Assembly: GCF_013364155.1 (NCBI RefSeq)
Contig: NZ_CP054916.1
Span: 5,453,001 to 5,517,000 of the forward strand
DNA length: 64,000 bases
Direction: 5' to 3'
From: Streptomyces sp. NA02950
GTDB taxonomy: Bacteria > Actinomycetota > Actinomycetes > Streptomycetales > Streptomycetaceae
Part shown: positions 20,833 to 30,794 of the stretch, piece after piece
How the letters are laid out: each line of letters begins with the position of its first letter
How positions within the stretch are numbered: position 1 is the stretch's first letter
Translations under genes and position numbers: made by a program
Notes under the pieces: generated by a model
Told to the model about the DNA's origin: nothing
Seen by the model: the letters and a program-made list of their open reading frames with translations, nothing else
Database searches by the model: none

Positions 20833-21756
20833 ATGGAGTACGGGGGGCCGGGGGACCGGCAGCAGTGGCCCGAGGGCGAGGGCGAGGGACAGAGGCAGGA
20901 CGCCGCATGGCAGTGGGAGGACACCCCTCCGGCCGGTGCGCCGCAGTGGGCGCCGCCACCGCCACCACCCGCGCCGGTGCCGGGCGGCGAGACCCGTCGG
21001 GTCCTCCAGGCGATGGCCGTAGCGATCTTCCTGACGGTCGGGGTCGCGTTCTCCGGCTGGGTGGCGTTCGGCGGGGACGGGGACACCGGATACCGGGCCG
21101 GTCCGCTCCCGGGGGTGAACGAGAGCCCTTCGCCGACACCGGCCCCGGACGTGCCGTCGCCCGACGGCCTGCCCACACCCGGCCCCGAGACCGGTGTGCC
21201 CACCGCGGTGCCCACGGATTCGCCGACGGACCTGCCGGGGGTGCCGTCACCGTCGGCCACCCCCTTCGGGACCCCGTCGTCCCCGTCGCTGACCGGCGGT
21301 GATCCGCCCGCGGGCTACAGCACCCAGAGCGATCCGGCCGGGTTTCACCTCGCCGTCCCGGACGGCTGGCGGCGCACCGCCGAGGGCCCCAGCGTCTACT
21401 ACACCTCGCCCGACGACAGCACCACGATCCAGGTCTTCGAGCTGCACGGTCCCGAGGCGACCCCGTACGAGTCGGCGCGGGAGGCCGAGCGGCTGGCCTC
21501 CCACCACCGTGGCTACGAGCAGGTCACGCTGGCCCCGCTCGGTACGGCCGCCATGGACCCGGCGCAGCTGGAGTACACCTACGACAGCAAGAGCGACGGC
21601 CACCGCCGGATCATGGACCGCCGCTTCGCCGCACCCAGCGGCACGATGTACGCGGTGCTGGTCATCGGACCTTCCGGGGACCGGGCGAGCGAGCAGGAGG
21701 TCCACGAAACAGCCCTGGACACCTTCTGTCCCACGGCCTACTGCACGACGTCGTGA
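20833..21756 (+). CDS. single-pass membrane protein, paralogue of the preceding gene
   Basis: 307 residues with the same plan as its upstream neighbour: Pro/Gly-rich cytoplasmic head, one transmembrane helix (AVAIFLTVGVAFSGWVAFGG), a Ser/Thr/Pro linker, and an external domain that begins AGFHLAVPDGWRR and ends DTFCPTAYC. Matching blocks (TPYE-A-REAE, RRI-DR-F, MYAVLV) show a tandem duplication. GGGGGGG lies about 4-10 bases before ATG 20833. A 161-bp spacer separates the two, so it may have its own promoter. Confidence 0.7.
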   Translation: MEYGGPGDRQQWPEGEGEGQRQDAAWQWEDTPPAGAPQWAPPPPPPAPVPGGETRRVLQAMAVAIFLTVGVAFSGWVAFGGDGDTGYRAGPLPGVNESPSPTPAPDVPSPDGLPTPGPETGVPTAVPTDSPTDLPGVPSPSATPFGTPSSPSLTGGDPPAGYSTQSDPAGFHLAVPDGWRRTAEGPSVYYTSPDDSTTIQVFELHGPEATPYESAREAERLASHHRGYEQVTLAPLGTAAMDPAQLEYTYDSKSDGHRRIMDRRFAAPSGTMYAVLVIGPSGDRASEQEVHETALDTFCPTAYCTTS

Positions 21757-21893
21757 CCGGACCGCAACCCCGTGTGACGTGAGCCCGGCCACTTTCCGTG
21801 ATGAAGTGCGCATACGTTCGCCCCGTCGGGTTAGGGGTCCTTGTTGCTGGCGTGGCCAGCGGGAAAGAACGCAGAACCGGAAGGCAGAACGAC

Positions 21894-23396
21894 GTGTCGG
21901 CAGTCGAGACCATTCATGTGGACGGGGTGTGGCGGGCGGCCGCATCCGGCGCGCAGCGGGAGGTCCTCGACCCCGCGGACGCCAAAACCCTCGCCGTGGT
22001 GGCCGAGGGCGGCGCCGAAGACATCGACGCGGCCATCGCCGCCGCGCGGCGTGCCTTCGACAAGGGCCCCTGGCCCGGTACCCCGGTGGCCGAGCGGGCC
22101 GCGCTGCTGCGACGCGTGGCCGATCTGCTCCAGCGCGACCGGGAGACCATCGCGCTCATCGAGAGCCGGGACACCGGCAAGACCCTCGAGGAGGGCCGGG
22201 TCGACGTCGACGACGTGACCAACGCCTTCCGCTACTTCGCCGAGCTGGTCGTGGGCGAGTCCGCGGGGCGTGTGGTGGATGCCGGTACCCCCGATGTGCA
22301 CAGCGTGGTCGTCCATGAGCCGGTCGGCGTGTGCGCGATGATCACCCCCTGGAACTATCCGCTGCTCCAGGCCAGCTGGAAGGTCGCCCCGGCGCTGGCG
22401 GCGGGCAACACCTTCGTGATCAAGCCGAGCGAAGTGACCCCGATGTCCACCGTCCACCTGGTGAAGCTGCTGGCCGAGGCCGGGCTTCCGGCCGGTGTGG
22501 CCAATCTGGTGACCGGCGCCGGTGACCCCGTGGGCGCCCGGATGTCCGAGCACCCGGACGTGGACCTGGTGTCCTTCACCGGTGGCCTGGTCAGCGGTAC
22601 CAAGGTGGCCCAGGCCGCCGCGCCGACGGTGAAGAAGGTCGCCCTCGAGCTCGGCGGCAAGAACCCCAACGTGGTCTTCGCCGATGCCTGCTCCACCGCC
22701 GAGGGCTTTGACACCGCCGTCGACCAGGCGCTGAACGCCGCGTTCATCCACAGCGGCCAGGTCTGCTCCGCCGGTGCCCGGCTGATCATCGAGGAGTCGG
22801 TGCGGGAGCGCTTCGTGGCCGAGCTGGCCCGTCGCGCGGAGAAGATCAAGCTGGGCCGCGGCACCGAGGAGGGCGTCGAGTGCGGCCCCCTGGTCTCCGC
22901 CCAGCAGCTGGACAAGACCGAGGCGTATGTCGCCTCCGCCCTGGAGGAGGGCGCGCTGCTGCGCTGCGGCGGCAAGCAGCCCGAAGCGAACGCGGTCCGT
23001 CCCGCCACCGGCTATTTCTATCTGCCGACCATCCTCGACCAGTGCCACCGCGAGATGCGCGTGGTGCGTGAGGAAACGTTTGGGCCTATTTTGACGGTCG
23101 AGTCTTTCCAGACCGAGGACGAGGCCGTCACACTCGCCAATGACACGGAGTACGGACTCGCCGGCGCCGTCTGGTCCGCCGACACCGCACGGGCCCGCCG
23201 CATCGCCGCACGGCTGCGGCACGGCACTGTGTGGATCAACGACTACCACCCCTACCTCCCGCAGGCCGAATGGGGTGGGTTCGGCAAGTCCGGGGTCGGG
23301 CGTGAGCTCGGTCCGTCCGGGCTGGCCGAATACCGGGAGTCCAAGCATGTCTACGAGAACCTGCGGCCCGGCCCGGTGCGCTGGTTCGGCGGCTGA
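21894..23396 (+). CDS. betaine-aldehyde dehydrogenase family protein
   Basis: Oxidises an aldehyde, probably betaine aldehyde to glycine betaine, with NAD(P). About 500 residues in the ALDH fold: [33 protein letters not shown] loop, catalytic Glu252 in [13 protein letters not shown], catalytic Cys291 in [11 protein letters not shown], and [11 protein letters not shown] 21894 ([11 protein letters not shown]) has GGAAGG upstream; an upstream in-frame ATG at 21798 would add 32 unconserved residues. It is followed by a choline-oxidase-like gene and an osmolyte transporter, which supports the substrate call. Confidence 0.88.
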   Translation: MSAVETIHVDGVWRAAASGAQREVLDPADAKTLAVVAEGGAEDIDAAIAAARRAFDKGPWPGTPVAERAALLRRVADLLQRDRETIALIESRDTGKTLEEGRVDVDDVTNAFRYFAELVVGESAGRVVDAGTPDVHSVVVHEPVGVCAMITPWNYPLLQASWKVAPALAAGNTFVIKPSEVTPMSTVHLVKLLAEAGLPAGVANLVTGAGDPVGARMSEHPDVDLVSFTGGLVSGTKVAQAAAPTVKKVALELGGKNPNVVFADACSTAEGFDTAVDQALNAAFIHSGQVCSAGARLIIEESVRERFVAELARRAEKIKLGRGTEEGVECGPLVSAQQLDKTEAYVASALEEGALLRCGGKQPEANAVRPATGYFYLPTILDQCHREMRVVREETFGPILTVESFQTEDEAVTLANDTEYGLAGAVWSADTARARRIAARLRHGTVWINDYHPYLPQAEWGGFGKSGVGRELGPSGLAEYRESKHVYENLRPGPVRWFGG

Positions 23397-23583
23397 CACC
23401 CCACCGCCGGCGCCCCTTCCGGGCACCGCCGGGCCCGGCCCACCGCCCGGGCCAGGACCCGGCCGCGCCCGATGAGGGCGCCCGGCGGTTCCACATCGAG
23501 AAACACCACCCCCAAGGGGCGTCAGCCCCATGGCCCGCGCTGTCGCGGGCCCCTGAGCAAGACCGCGAGGAGTAACCCCCACC

Positions 23584-25158
23584 ATGTCCGTACCTGAAGG
23601 CTATGACTACGTCGTCATCGGCGGCGGCACCGCCGGTTCGGTGATCGCGTCCCGGCTCACGGAGGACCCGGACGTCCGCGTCGCCGTCATCGAGGGGGGC
23701 CCCACCGACATCGACCGGCCCGATGTCCTCACCCTGCGCCGCTGGCTCGGTCTGCTCGGCGGCGACCTCGACTACGACTACCCCACCACCGAGCAGCCGC
23801 GCGGCAACTCCCACATCCGGCACAGCCGGGCGCGCGTGCTCGGCGGCTGCTCCTCGCACAACACCCTGATCTCCTTCAAGCCGCTGCCGGGCGACTGGGA
23901 CGAGTGGGCCGAGGCCGGCGCCGAGGGCTGGGACGCCGCGTCCATGGACCCGTACTTCGCGCGGCTGCGCAACAACATCGTGGCGGTCGACGAGAAGGAC
24001 CGGAACGCCATCGCGCGTGACTTCGTCGAGGCCGCCCAGGCCGCCGCCGGGGTGCCGCGGGTGGAGGGCTTCAACAAGAAGCCGTTCCACGAGGGCGTCG
24101 GCTTCTTCGACCTCGCCTACCACCCGGAGAACAACAAGCGCTCCTCGGCGTCGGTCGCCTACCTCCACCCCTTCCTGGACCGGCCCAACCTCCACCTGAT
24201 GCTGGAGACCTGGGCGTACCGGCTGGAGCTCGACGACAACGGCCGCGCCACCGGGGTGCGGGTGCGCACCAAGGACGGCGAGGAGCTTCTGGTCGAGGCG
24301 TCGCGCGAGGTGCTGGTCTGCGCCGGCGCGGTGGACACCCCGCGGCTGCTGATGCACTCCGGTATCGGCCCCAAGGCCGATCTGGAGGCGCTGGGCATCC
24401 CCGTGGTCCACGACCTTCCGGGCGTCGGCGAGAACCTGCTCGACCACCCCGAGTCGGTGATCGTGTGGGAGACGGACGGCCCGATCCCGGACAACTCCGC
24501 GATGGACTCCGACGCGGGTCTGTTCATCCGGCGCGACCCCGAATCCCGGGGCCCGGACCTGATGTTCCACTTCTACCAGATCCCGTTCACCGACAACCCC
24601 GAGCGGCTGGGCTACGAAAAGCCCGAGCACGGGGTGTCGATGACCCCCAACATCCCCAAGCCGCGCAGCCGCGGCCGGCTCTACCTCACCAGCGCCGATC
24701 CGGCCGTCAAGCCCGCCCTGGACTTCCGCTACTTCACGGACGAGGAGGACTACGACGGCCGCACCCTGGTCGACGGCATCCGGCTCGCCCGCGAGATAGC
24801 CAAGACCGAGCCGCTGGCGGGCTGGCTGAAGCGCGAAGTGTGCCCCGGGCCGGAGATCACCTCGGACGAGGAGATCAGCGAGTACGCCCGTAAGGTCGCG
24901 CACACCGTGTACCACCCGGCGGGCACCTGCCGGATGGGTGCCACCACGGACGAGCTCGCCGTGGTCGGCCCCGACCTGAGGATCCGCGGACTCGACGGCG
25001 TGCGTATCGCCGACGCGTCCGTGTTCCCCACCATGCCCGCGGTGAACCCGATGATCGGCGTTCTGATGGTGGGCGAGAAGTGCGCCGAACTGCTCACCCA
25101 GGACCATCGCCGATCCCGGGACCGAGCCCCGCAACCCGCTCCCGGAGGTGACGCCTGA
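23584..25158 (+). CDS. GMC oxidoreductase, choline oxidase-like
   Basis: A 524-residue FAD enzyme. The N-terminal [17 protein letters not shown] is the dinucleotide motif. [12 protein letters not shown] places His92 where choline oxidase of Arthrobacter globiformis carries the FAD-linked His. The active-site pair is His444 ([13 protein letters not shown]) and Asn488 (AVNPMIGVL). These features favour a choline oxidase-type enzyme that oxidises choline to betaine aldehyde. Neighbours agree: the aldehyde dehydrogenase is upstream, and the betaine/proline transporter begins at an overlapping ATG. Membrane-type choline dehydrogenase (BetA) activity cannot be excluded. Confidence 0.85.
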   Translation: MSVPEGYDYVVIGGGTAGSVIASRLTEDPDVRVAVIEGGPTDIDRPDVLTLRRWLGLLGGDLDYDYPTTEQPRGNSHIRHSRARVLGGCSSHNTLISFKPLPGDWDEWAEAGAEGWDAASMDPYFARLRNNIVAVDEKDRNAIARDFVEAAQAAAGVPRVEGFNKKPFHEGVGFFDLAYHPENNKRSSASVAYLHPFLDRPNLHLMLETWAYRLELDDNGRATGVRVRTKDGEELLVEASREVLVCAGAVDTPRLLMHSGIGPKADLEALGIPVVHDLPGVGENLLDHPESVIVWETDGPIPDNSAMDSDAGLFIRRDPESRGPDLMFHFYQIPFTDNPERLGYEKPEHGVSMTPNIPKPRSRGRLYLTSADPAVKPALDFRYFTDEEDYDGRTLVDGIRLAREIAKTEPLAGWLKREVCPGPEITSDEEISEYARKVAHTVYHPAGTCRMGATTDELAVVGPDLRIRGLDGVRIADASVFPTMPAVNPMIGVLMVGEKCAELLTQDHRRSRDRAPQPAPGGDA

Positions 25159-26252
25159 TGTCCGCGACTACGGTCTCCAAGTCCCCTGAATCCCCTGAGA
25201 AGTCCGAGAACAACGGCACGGCACCCGTGTTCTCCGTCCGTGGCCTGTGGAAGGTCTTCGGACCGAAGGCCGACCGCATACCCGGCTCCGCCGAGGCCGA
25301 GCTCTCGGCGGAGGAACTGCGCGCCCGCACCGGGTGCACCGCCGCCGTCCGCGACGTCTCCTTCGACGTCCAGCCGGGCGAGGTGTTCGTGGTCATGGGG
25401 CTGTCCGGCTCCGGCAAGTCCACCCTGGTGCGCTGTCTGACCCGGCTGATCGAGCCCACCGCCGGTGAGCTGAGCATCGACGGCGAGGACGTGCTCGGCA
25501 TGGACAAGAACCGGCTGCGCGATCTGCGCCGCCACCGCGCCGCCATGGTCTTCCAGCACTTCGGGCTGCTGCCGCACCGTTCCGTCCTGGACAACGTCGC
25601 CTACGGCCTGGAGATCCAGGGCATGGGCAAGGCCGAACGCCGCGCCAAGGCCGCCGAGGTGGTGGAGAAGGTCGGCCTCACCGGTCTGGAACGGCGCCGC
25701 CCCGGCCAGCTCTCCGGCGGGCAGCAGCAGCGTGTCGGACTCGCCCGCGCCCTCGCGGTCGACCCGGAGGTGCTGCTGTTCGACGAGCCGTTCAGCGCGC
25801 TGGACCCGCTCATCCGGCGCGATATGCAGGAAGAGGTCATCCGGCTGCACCGCGACGAGGGCCGGACGATGGTCTTCATCACCCACGACCTCAGCGAGGC
25901 GCTGCGGCTCGGGGACCGGATCGCGCTGATGCGCGACGGTGGGATCGTGCAGCTCGGCACCCCCGAGGAGATCGTCGACTCCCCGGCCGACGACTACGTA
26001 CGGGACTTCGTCCGCGATGTGCCGCGTGAGCAGGTGCTGACCGTGCGCCGCGCGATGCGTCCCGCGGACGGTGACGAGGCCACCGACGGTGACTCCGTGG
26101 CCCCCGGTGTCACCGTGGCCGAGGCGATCGAGGTGGCCGCCCGCAGCGGTGGCCCGGTCCGGGTGGTCGAGGGCGGCCGGTGCATCGGCGTCGTCGACCA
26201 CCAGCGGCTGCTCGCCGTGGTCGCGGGGGTGGAGACGGGGGTCCCGGCATGA
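25158..26252 (+). CDS. glycine betaine/L-proline ABC transporter, ATP-binding subunit
   Basis: 364 residues of the ProV/OpuAA type. Walker A is GLSGSGKST, the signature [15 protein letters not shown] and Walker [14 protein letters not shown], followed by the switch His in [11 protein letters not shown] family-typical N-terminal extension precedes Walker A. The C-terminal ~90 residues form a single CBS-like region ([23 protein letters not shown]), the usual ionic-strength-sensing location. The ATG overlaps the stop of the GMC gene (TGATG), and its own stop overlaps the permease ATG, so translation is coupled throughout. Confidence 0.93.
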   Translation: MSATTVSKSPESPEKSENNGTAPVFSVRGLWKVFGPKADRIPGSAEAELSAEELRARTGCTAAVRDVSFDVQPGEVFVVMGLSGSGKSTLVRCLTRLIEPTAGELSIDGEDVLGMDKNRLRDLRRHRAAMVFQHFGLLPHRSVLDNVAYGLEIQGMGKAERRAKAAEVVEKVGLTGLERRRPGQLSGGQQQRVGLARALAVDPEVLLFDEPFSALDPLIRRDMQEEVIRLHRDEGRTMVFITHDLSEALRLGDRIALMRDGGIVQLGTPEEIVDSPADDYVRDFVRDVPREQVLTVRRAMRPADGDEATDGDSVAPGVTVAEAIEVAARSGGPVRVVEGGRCIGVVDHQRLLAVVAGVETGVPA

Positions 26253-28282
26253 GCGTGACCGCCACCGCCCCCGACCAGACGTCCCTGGAGAAGAGAGGGC
26301 CGGACGGCGCGCCCGAGCGAGCCGGACGGCTCAAGGCACTGCTGACCCACCCTCTCGGGCGCAAGCTCGTGCCCCTCACCGTCCTCGCCGCGGTACTGGT
26401 ACCCATCGCCGCGGGGCTGTGGGGCAGCGGCGCCTGGCCCGGCGCGCTCACCCACGATGTCAAGGAGCCGCTGGACTCCTTGAACCAGTGGATCATCGAC
26501 AATCGTGATACCCACCCGCTGTTCCTGTACTTCCTGCTGCACTTCAGCAACACGGCCACGGACGCGATCAACGCCGTCTACAACGTGCTGGACGCGCTGG
26601 GCTGGATCGGGGTCACCGCCACCGCCGTTCTCTTCGCCTGGCGGGCCGGGGGCCTCGGCCGGGCCGGTCTGAAGGTCGCGGGCATCACGCTCGGAGCGTT
26701 CGTGGTCTGCGGGCTGCTCGGGATGTGGGACCCCACCATGATCACCCTCGCGCTGATGGTGGTGGCGGTCGCCGTCTCCGCTGTCATCGGCGCGCTGCTC
26801 GGGCTCGCCGCCGGTCTGTCCGAGCGCTTCAACCGGATGCTGCGGCCCGTGCTCGACACCATGCAGGTGATGCCGGCCTTCTCCTACCTGCTGCCCATGG
26901 CGCTGATCTTCGGCCCCGGCACACCGGCCGCGCTGTTCTCGACGATCATCTACGCCGTGCCGCCGATGACCCGGCTCACGGCGCTCGGCCTGCGCGGCGC
27001 CGACCCGGCCGTCCTGGAGGCGTCGTCCTCGCTGGGGGCGAGCTTCTGGCAGCGGCTGCGGACCGCTCGAGTGCCGCTGGCCCGTAAACAGATGCTCCTC
27101 GGGCTCAACCAGACGATCATGATGGCGCTGTCGATGGTGGTCATCGCGTCCATCGTCGGTGCGGGCGGTCTGGGCGAGGAGGTGTTCACCGCGCTGTCGA
27201 CGACGGATGTCGGCAAGGCACTCGCCGCGGGCCTGCCGATCGTCCTGATCGCCGTCTGGCTGGACCGTACGACCGGGGCCGCGGGTGAACGCTTCGGCGC
27301 GACCTCGGCGGCCGAAGCGACCGGGGCCCGGCGGCTGCTGCACGGCTGGCGGGCCTGGACGCTGGTGACGGCCGGCGCGGTGGTGGCGACCGTGGCCGGC
27401 CGGCTGGCCGGGGCGACGCTGTGGCCGGAAGCCTGGGTCTACGAGGTCTCCACGCCCGTCAACAAGGTCCAGGAGTGGATCACCGACAACCTCTACCAGG
27501 ACGTGCCCGTCCTGGGCGGCACCAAGGTCTGGGCGGACCACATCACCGAGTGGATGCTCAACCCGCTCCGCGACGGGCTGCTGAACGCCCCGTGGTGGCT
27601 GTTGCTGCTGCTGGTCGCTGTTCTCGCACTGCTGGTCGGCACCTGGGGCACCGCGCTCACCGCCGTCCTGTCCATGTCGGCGGTCGGCGTGCTGGGCGTC
27701 TGGCCGAAGACGCTGGACACGCTGTCGCAGGTGCTCGTGGGCCTCGCGCTGACCCTCGTGCTGGGCTTCGCGATCGGCGTTCTCGCGGCCCGTGTGGGAT
27801 GGGTGGAACGCCGGCTGCGGCTGGTGCTCGATGTGCTGCAAACACTGCCGCAGTTCGTCTATCTCATCCCGGTCGTGGCGCTGATGGGCGTCGGCCGTGT
27901 CGCGGCGATCACCGCGGCGGTGGCCTACGCGCTGCCCGCCGTCGTCCGTATCACCACCCAGGGGATCAAGGAGGTCGATCCGGCGGCCCTGGAGGCCGCC
28001 CGCTCCATGGGAGCCAGCGGAGCCCAGCAACTGCGTCAGGTGCAGCTGCCACTGGCCCGGCCCGCGCTTCTTGTCGCCGTCAACCAGGGCGTGGTGCTGG
28101 TCCTCGCCGTGGTCGTCGTCGGTGGTCTGGTCGGCGGTGGGGCTCTCGGATACGACGTGGTCTTCGGCCTCGCGCGCGGAGAACTCGGAGTGGGTCTGGT
28201 GGCCGGTACGGCCATCGTCTGTCTCGGCCTGGTACTCGACCGGGTCACACAGCCCACCGCCGCTACCCGCAAGGAGGGCTGA
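26249..28282 (+). CDS. glycine betaine ABC transporter, double permease
   Basis: 677 residues containing two complete binding-protein-dependent permease domains in tandem. Each has about six helices and its own EAA loop: [21 protein letters not shown] in the first half and [21 protein letters not shown] in the second. Single ProW/OpuAB chains are about 300 residues and work as dimers, so this fused chain would supply both halves of the channel. Each half is also preceded by an extracytoplasmic segment ([10 protein letters not shown] and [10 protein letters not shown]). The ATG overlaps the ATPase stop. The binding lipoprotein follows. Confidence 0.92.
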   Translation: MSVTATAPDQTSLEKRGPDGAPERAGRLKALLTHPLGRKLVPLTVLAAVLVPIAAGLWGSGAWPGALTHDVKEPLDSLNQWIIDNRDTHPLFLYFLLHFSNTATDAINAVYNVLDALGWIGVTATAVLFAWRAGGLGRAGLKVAGITLGAFVVCGLLGMWDPTMITLALMVVAVAVSAVIGALLGLAAGLSERFNRMLRPVLDTMQVMPAFSYLLPMALIFGPGTPAALFSTIIYAVPPMTRLTALGLRGADPAVLEASSSLGASFWQRLRTARVPLARKQMLLGLNQTIMMALSMVVIASIVGAGGLGEEVFTALSTTDVGKALAAGLPIVLIAVWLDRTTGAAGERFGATSAAEATGARRLLHGWRAWTLVTAGAVVATVAGRLAGATLWPEAWVYEVSTPVNKVQEWITDNLYQDVPVLGGTKVWADHITEWMLNPLRDGLLNAPWWLLLLLVAVLALLVGTWGTALTAVLSMSAVGVLGVWPKTLDTLSQVLVGLALTLVLGFAIGVLAARVGWVERRLRLVLDVLQTLPQFVYLIPVVALMGVGRVAAITAAVAYALPAVVRITTQGIKEVDPAALEAARSMGASGAQQLRQVQLPLARPALLVAVNQGVVLVLAVVVVGGLVGGGALGYDVVFGLARGELGVGLVAGTAIVCLGLVLDRVTQPTAATRKEG

Positions 28283-28354
28283 GGTCCCGTGAACATTACG
28301 GCCGATGCCATCACCCCCCGTGCCACATCCCCGAAGAAAAGGAACATATTCGCC

Positions 28355-29314
28355 ATGATGAACAGCAAGCGGGTTCGCAGAACTCTCGTTGCCACCACCG
28401 GAGCCGTCGGCCTGGTCGCGCTGACCGCGTGCGGTGCGGCCGACACGGGCAAGAAGGACGACGTGGGCGGCGACAAGACCGTGACGCTGACGGTTCCGTC
28501 CTGGGTCGGCGCGGAGGCGAACGTGTCCGTGGCCAAGTACATCCTGGAGAAGGAGCTCGGCTACAAGGTCCATACCAAGCAGATGGGCGAGGTTCTGGCC
28601 TGGGACGCGCTGAGCAAGGGAGACATCGACGGAATCCTTGAGGACTGGGGCCACCCCAAGCAGGAGAAGCAGTACCTCAAGGGCCAGAAGACCGTGGTGA
28701 AGGGCGGCGACCTCGGCGTCACCGGCCACATCGGGTGGTACGTGCCGAAATACTTCGCGGACAAGCACCCCGACGTCACCGACTGGAAGAACCTCAACAA
28801 GTACGCGAAGGACTTCAAGACTTCCGAAAGCGGGAGCAAGGGCCAGCTGCTCGAGGGTTCGCCTGACTACGTCACCAATGACGACGCCCTCATCAAGAAC
28901 CTGAAGCTGAACCTGAAGACGGTCTACGCGGGCAATGAGTCCTCGCAGATCACCCAGATCAAGCAGAACGTGAAGAACAAGACGCCGTTCCTCACCTACT
29001 GGTGGACGCCGCAGTGGCTGAACAACCAGGTGGACATGGTCGAGGTGAAGCTGCCGGAGTACAAGACGGGGTGTGACGCGGACCCGAAGAAGATCACCTG
29101 CGCGTACCCCAAGACTCCGCTCCAGAAGTACTTCAACGCCGACTTCGCCAAGAACGGCGGCAAGGCGGCGAAGTTCCTGAAGAACTTCAAGTGGACCACC
29201 GAGCAGCAGAACGAGGTCGCGGGAATGATCGCCGGGGACAAGATGTCCGCGGACGCGGCCGCGAAGAAGTGGGTCGAGGAGAACAAGTCGGTCTGGAAGA
29301 AGTGGCTGCCGTAA
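28355..29314 (+). CDS. glycine betaine-binding lipoprotein
   Basis: The substrate-binding component (OpuAC type). From ATG 28355 the product has a lipoprotein signal (MMNSKRVRR, hydrophobic core, lipobox LTAC), and AAAAGGA lies upstream. A GTG at 28289 could give a 22-residue extension that would displace the signal from the N-terminus. The mature domain shows VPSWVGAEANVSVAKYIL, ALSKGDIDGILEDWG and PFLTYWWTPQWLNN, whose Trp residues are of the kind that form the betaine cage. Length (about 319 aa) is typical. A hairpin follows the stop. Confidence 0.93.
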   Translation: MMNSKRVRRTLVATTGAVGLVALTACGAADTGKKDDVGGDKTVTLTVPSWVGAEANVSVAKYILEKELGYKVHTKQMGEVLAWDALSKGDIDGILEDWGHPKQEKQYLKGQKTVVKGGDLGVTGHIGWYVPKYFADKHPDVTDWKNLNKYAKDFKTSESGSKGQLLEGSPDYVTNDDALIKNLKLNLKTVYAGNESSQITQIKQNVKNKTPFLTYWWTPQWLNNQVDMVEVKLPEYKTGCDADPKKITCAYPKTPLQKYFNADFAKNGGKAAKFLKNFKWTTEQQNEVAGMIAGDKMSADAAAKKWVEENKSVWKKWLP

Positions 29315-29342
29315 TGCTGTCGCTGTGACCCTTTGACACTGT

Positions 29343-29372
29343 GCGCCCCGCCGATGTGTGTCGGTGGGGCGC
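29343..29372 (+). terminator. terminator of the betaine operon
   Basis: A 12-bp stem with one G-T wobble (29343-29354 with 29361-29372) and a 6-base loop, 28 bases after the binding-protein stop. Confidence 0.75.
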
Positions 29373-29573
29373 CGGTGTGTGTGGGTGCGGGTCCGGGGCC
29401 TCCGGGGCGGGGTCCTGGACCGTCTCTTCAGGCGCCGGTGCCCGGAGAAGCGGGATGGGCCGGAGATGGGCGCCACACATACGCCCCTGGCCTTCGGCAT
29501 GGGGGACCCCGAGTGTCCAGGACCCCGCCCCTGCGCCCCCGGCCCCTCCCGTCGCGTCGGCGCCTCTCCGTAC

Positions 29574-30281
29574 TCAGCGCTTGAGGGCTTCGGCTATGTG
29601 TCGGGTGTGGGCCATCGTCTCGCGGAAGAGGCGGGGCCCGAAGGTGACCCGGGTGGCGCCGAGTCGGCCCAGCTCCTGCGGGGAGGGGCCGTCCGGGCGG
29701 AACGCCGACGCGTTGAGCGGGGTGTTGACGGCGGCGGACAACCGCGGCAGCAGCTCCGGTGGCGCCATGATCGGGTAGACGCAGTCCGCGCCTGCCTCGA
29801 CGTAGAGCCGAGCGCGGGTGATGGCGTCGTCGATGTCCTGTCCGCCGCGTACGAAGGTGTCGACGCGGGCGTTGATGAACAGCGTCGGGCCCGCTTCGGC
29901 GCGTACCGCTGCCAGACGGTCGGCCTGGCGAGCCGGTTCGAGGAGTTGGCGGGCGTCGGAGTCCTCCAGGTTGCAGCCCACGGCGCCCGTATCCAGGAGG
30001 CGTTCGACCAATTCGCGTGGGGCCAGGCCGTAGCCGCTCTCGACGTCCGCCGACACCGGGATGTCCACGGCGCGGACGATACGGGCCACCGCGGCGAACA
30101 TCTCGTGCGGTGGGGTGTGGCCGTCGTCGTACCCCAGCGAAGCCGAGACCCCCGCGCTGGGCGTCGCCAGGGCGGGAAAACCCGCGTCGGCGAAGAGACG
30201 GGCCGACGCGGCGTCCCACGGGCCCGGGAGGATCAGGGGCGCGTCGGTGGTCGCGTGGTGGTGCAGTGCGCGGAAATCCAT
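29574..30281 (-). CDS. isocitrate lyase/PEP mutase family protein
   Basis: 235 residues in the PEP mutase/isocitrate lyase TIM-barrel superfamily: PGPWDAASARLFADAGFPALAT, the metal-binding DVESGYG, the strand VGCNLEDSD and FINARVDTF. The lyase active-site KKCGH loop of true isocitrate or methylisocitrate lyases is not seen, so it may be an oxaloacetate- or carboxyphosphonate-type C-C/C-P lyase of undefined substrate. It lies four bases after the AhpD-like gene on the same strand, so the two are probably co-transcribed. Confidence 0.85.
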   Translation of the reverse strand: MDFRALHHHATTDAPLILPGPWDAASARLFADAGFPALATPSAGVSASLGYDDGHTPPHEMFAAVARIVRAVDIPVSADVESGYGLAPRELVERLLDTGAVGCNLEDSDARQLLEPARQADRLAAVRAEAGPTLFINARVDTFVRGGQDIDDAITRARLYVEAGADCVYPIMAPPELLPRLSAAVNTPLNASAFRPDGPSPQELGRLGATRVTFGPRLFRETMAHTRHIAEALKR

Positions 30282-30285
30282 GGGC

Positions 30286-30756
30286 TTACTGTGGCTTGTA
30301 GGCGCCGGGGGCCAGCCGGGTGGTCACACCGATGCGGTTCCATGCGTTGATGGTGAGGATCAGCGCGATCAGCTGGGCCAGCTCCTGGTCCTCGAAGTGC
30401 GCGGCGGCGTGGTCGTAGACCTCGTCCGGGACGAAGCCGTCGGTCAGGACGGTGACCGCCTCGGTCAGGGCGAGCGCCGCCCGTTCCTTGGCGGTGTAGA
30501 TGTCCCCGGCGTCTTCCCAGGCGTTGAGCAGATAGATGCGTTTCTCGGACTCGCCCGCGGCGCGGGCGTCCTTGCTGTGCATATCGATGCAGAACGCGCA
30601 GTGGTTGATCTGCGAGGCGCGGATCTTGACCAGTTCGGTCAGCTCCGGGTCCAGTCCCTTCCTGGCGGCCGCGTCGAGCTGCACCATGGCCTTGTAGACC
30701 TCGGGCGCCGACTGGGCGAAGCGGATCCTGCTCTTGTGCGTCGTCATGTCCTTCAC
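30286..30756 (-). CDS. carboxymuconolactone decarboxylase / AhpD-like protein
   Basis: 156 residues with the AhpD-type redox motif HCAFCIDMHSKDAR (Cys-X-X-Cys followed by His) and LLNAWEDAG typical of the peroxidase-related CMD subgroup. Such proteins act as alkylhydroperoxidases or thiol-disulfide partners. GTG 30756 has GGAG at 7 bases; the in-frame ATG at 30747 has no properly spaced site. It is divergent from a MocR regulator gene that starts 38 bases away, so that regulator probably controls it. Confidence 0.88.
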   Translation of the reverse strand: MKDMTTHKSRIRFAQSAPEVYKAMVQLDAAARKGLDPELTELVKIRASQINHCAFCIDMHSKDARAAGESEKRIYLLNAWEDAGDIYTAKERAALALTEAVTVLTDGFVPDEVYDHAAAHFEDQELAQLIALILTINAWNRIGVTTRLAPGAYKPQ

Positions 30757-30794
30757 GCTAGAACTCCAGTAGCCCAGGGGTATGGTCCACTTCC

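Noticed and set aside
25994..29500. A 1168-codon open frame on the minus strand opposite the betaine transporter genes
   Set aside because: It is antisense to well-recognised genes, and its His/Arg/Gly/Asp-rich product is typical of high-G+C shadow frames.
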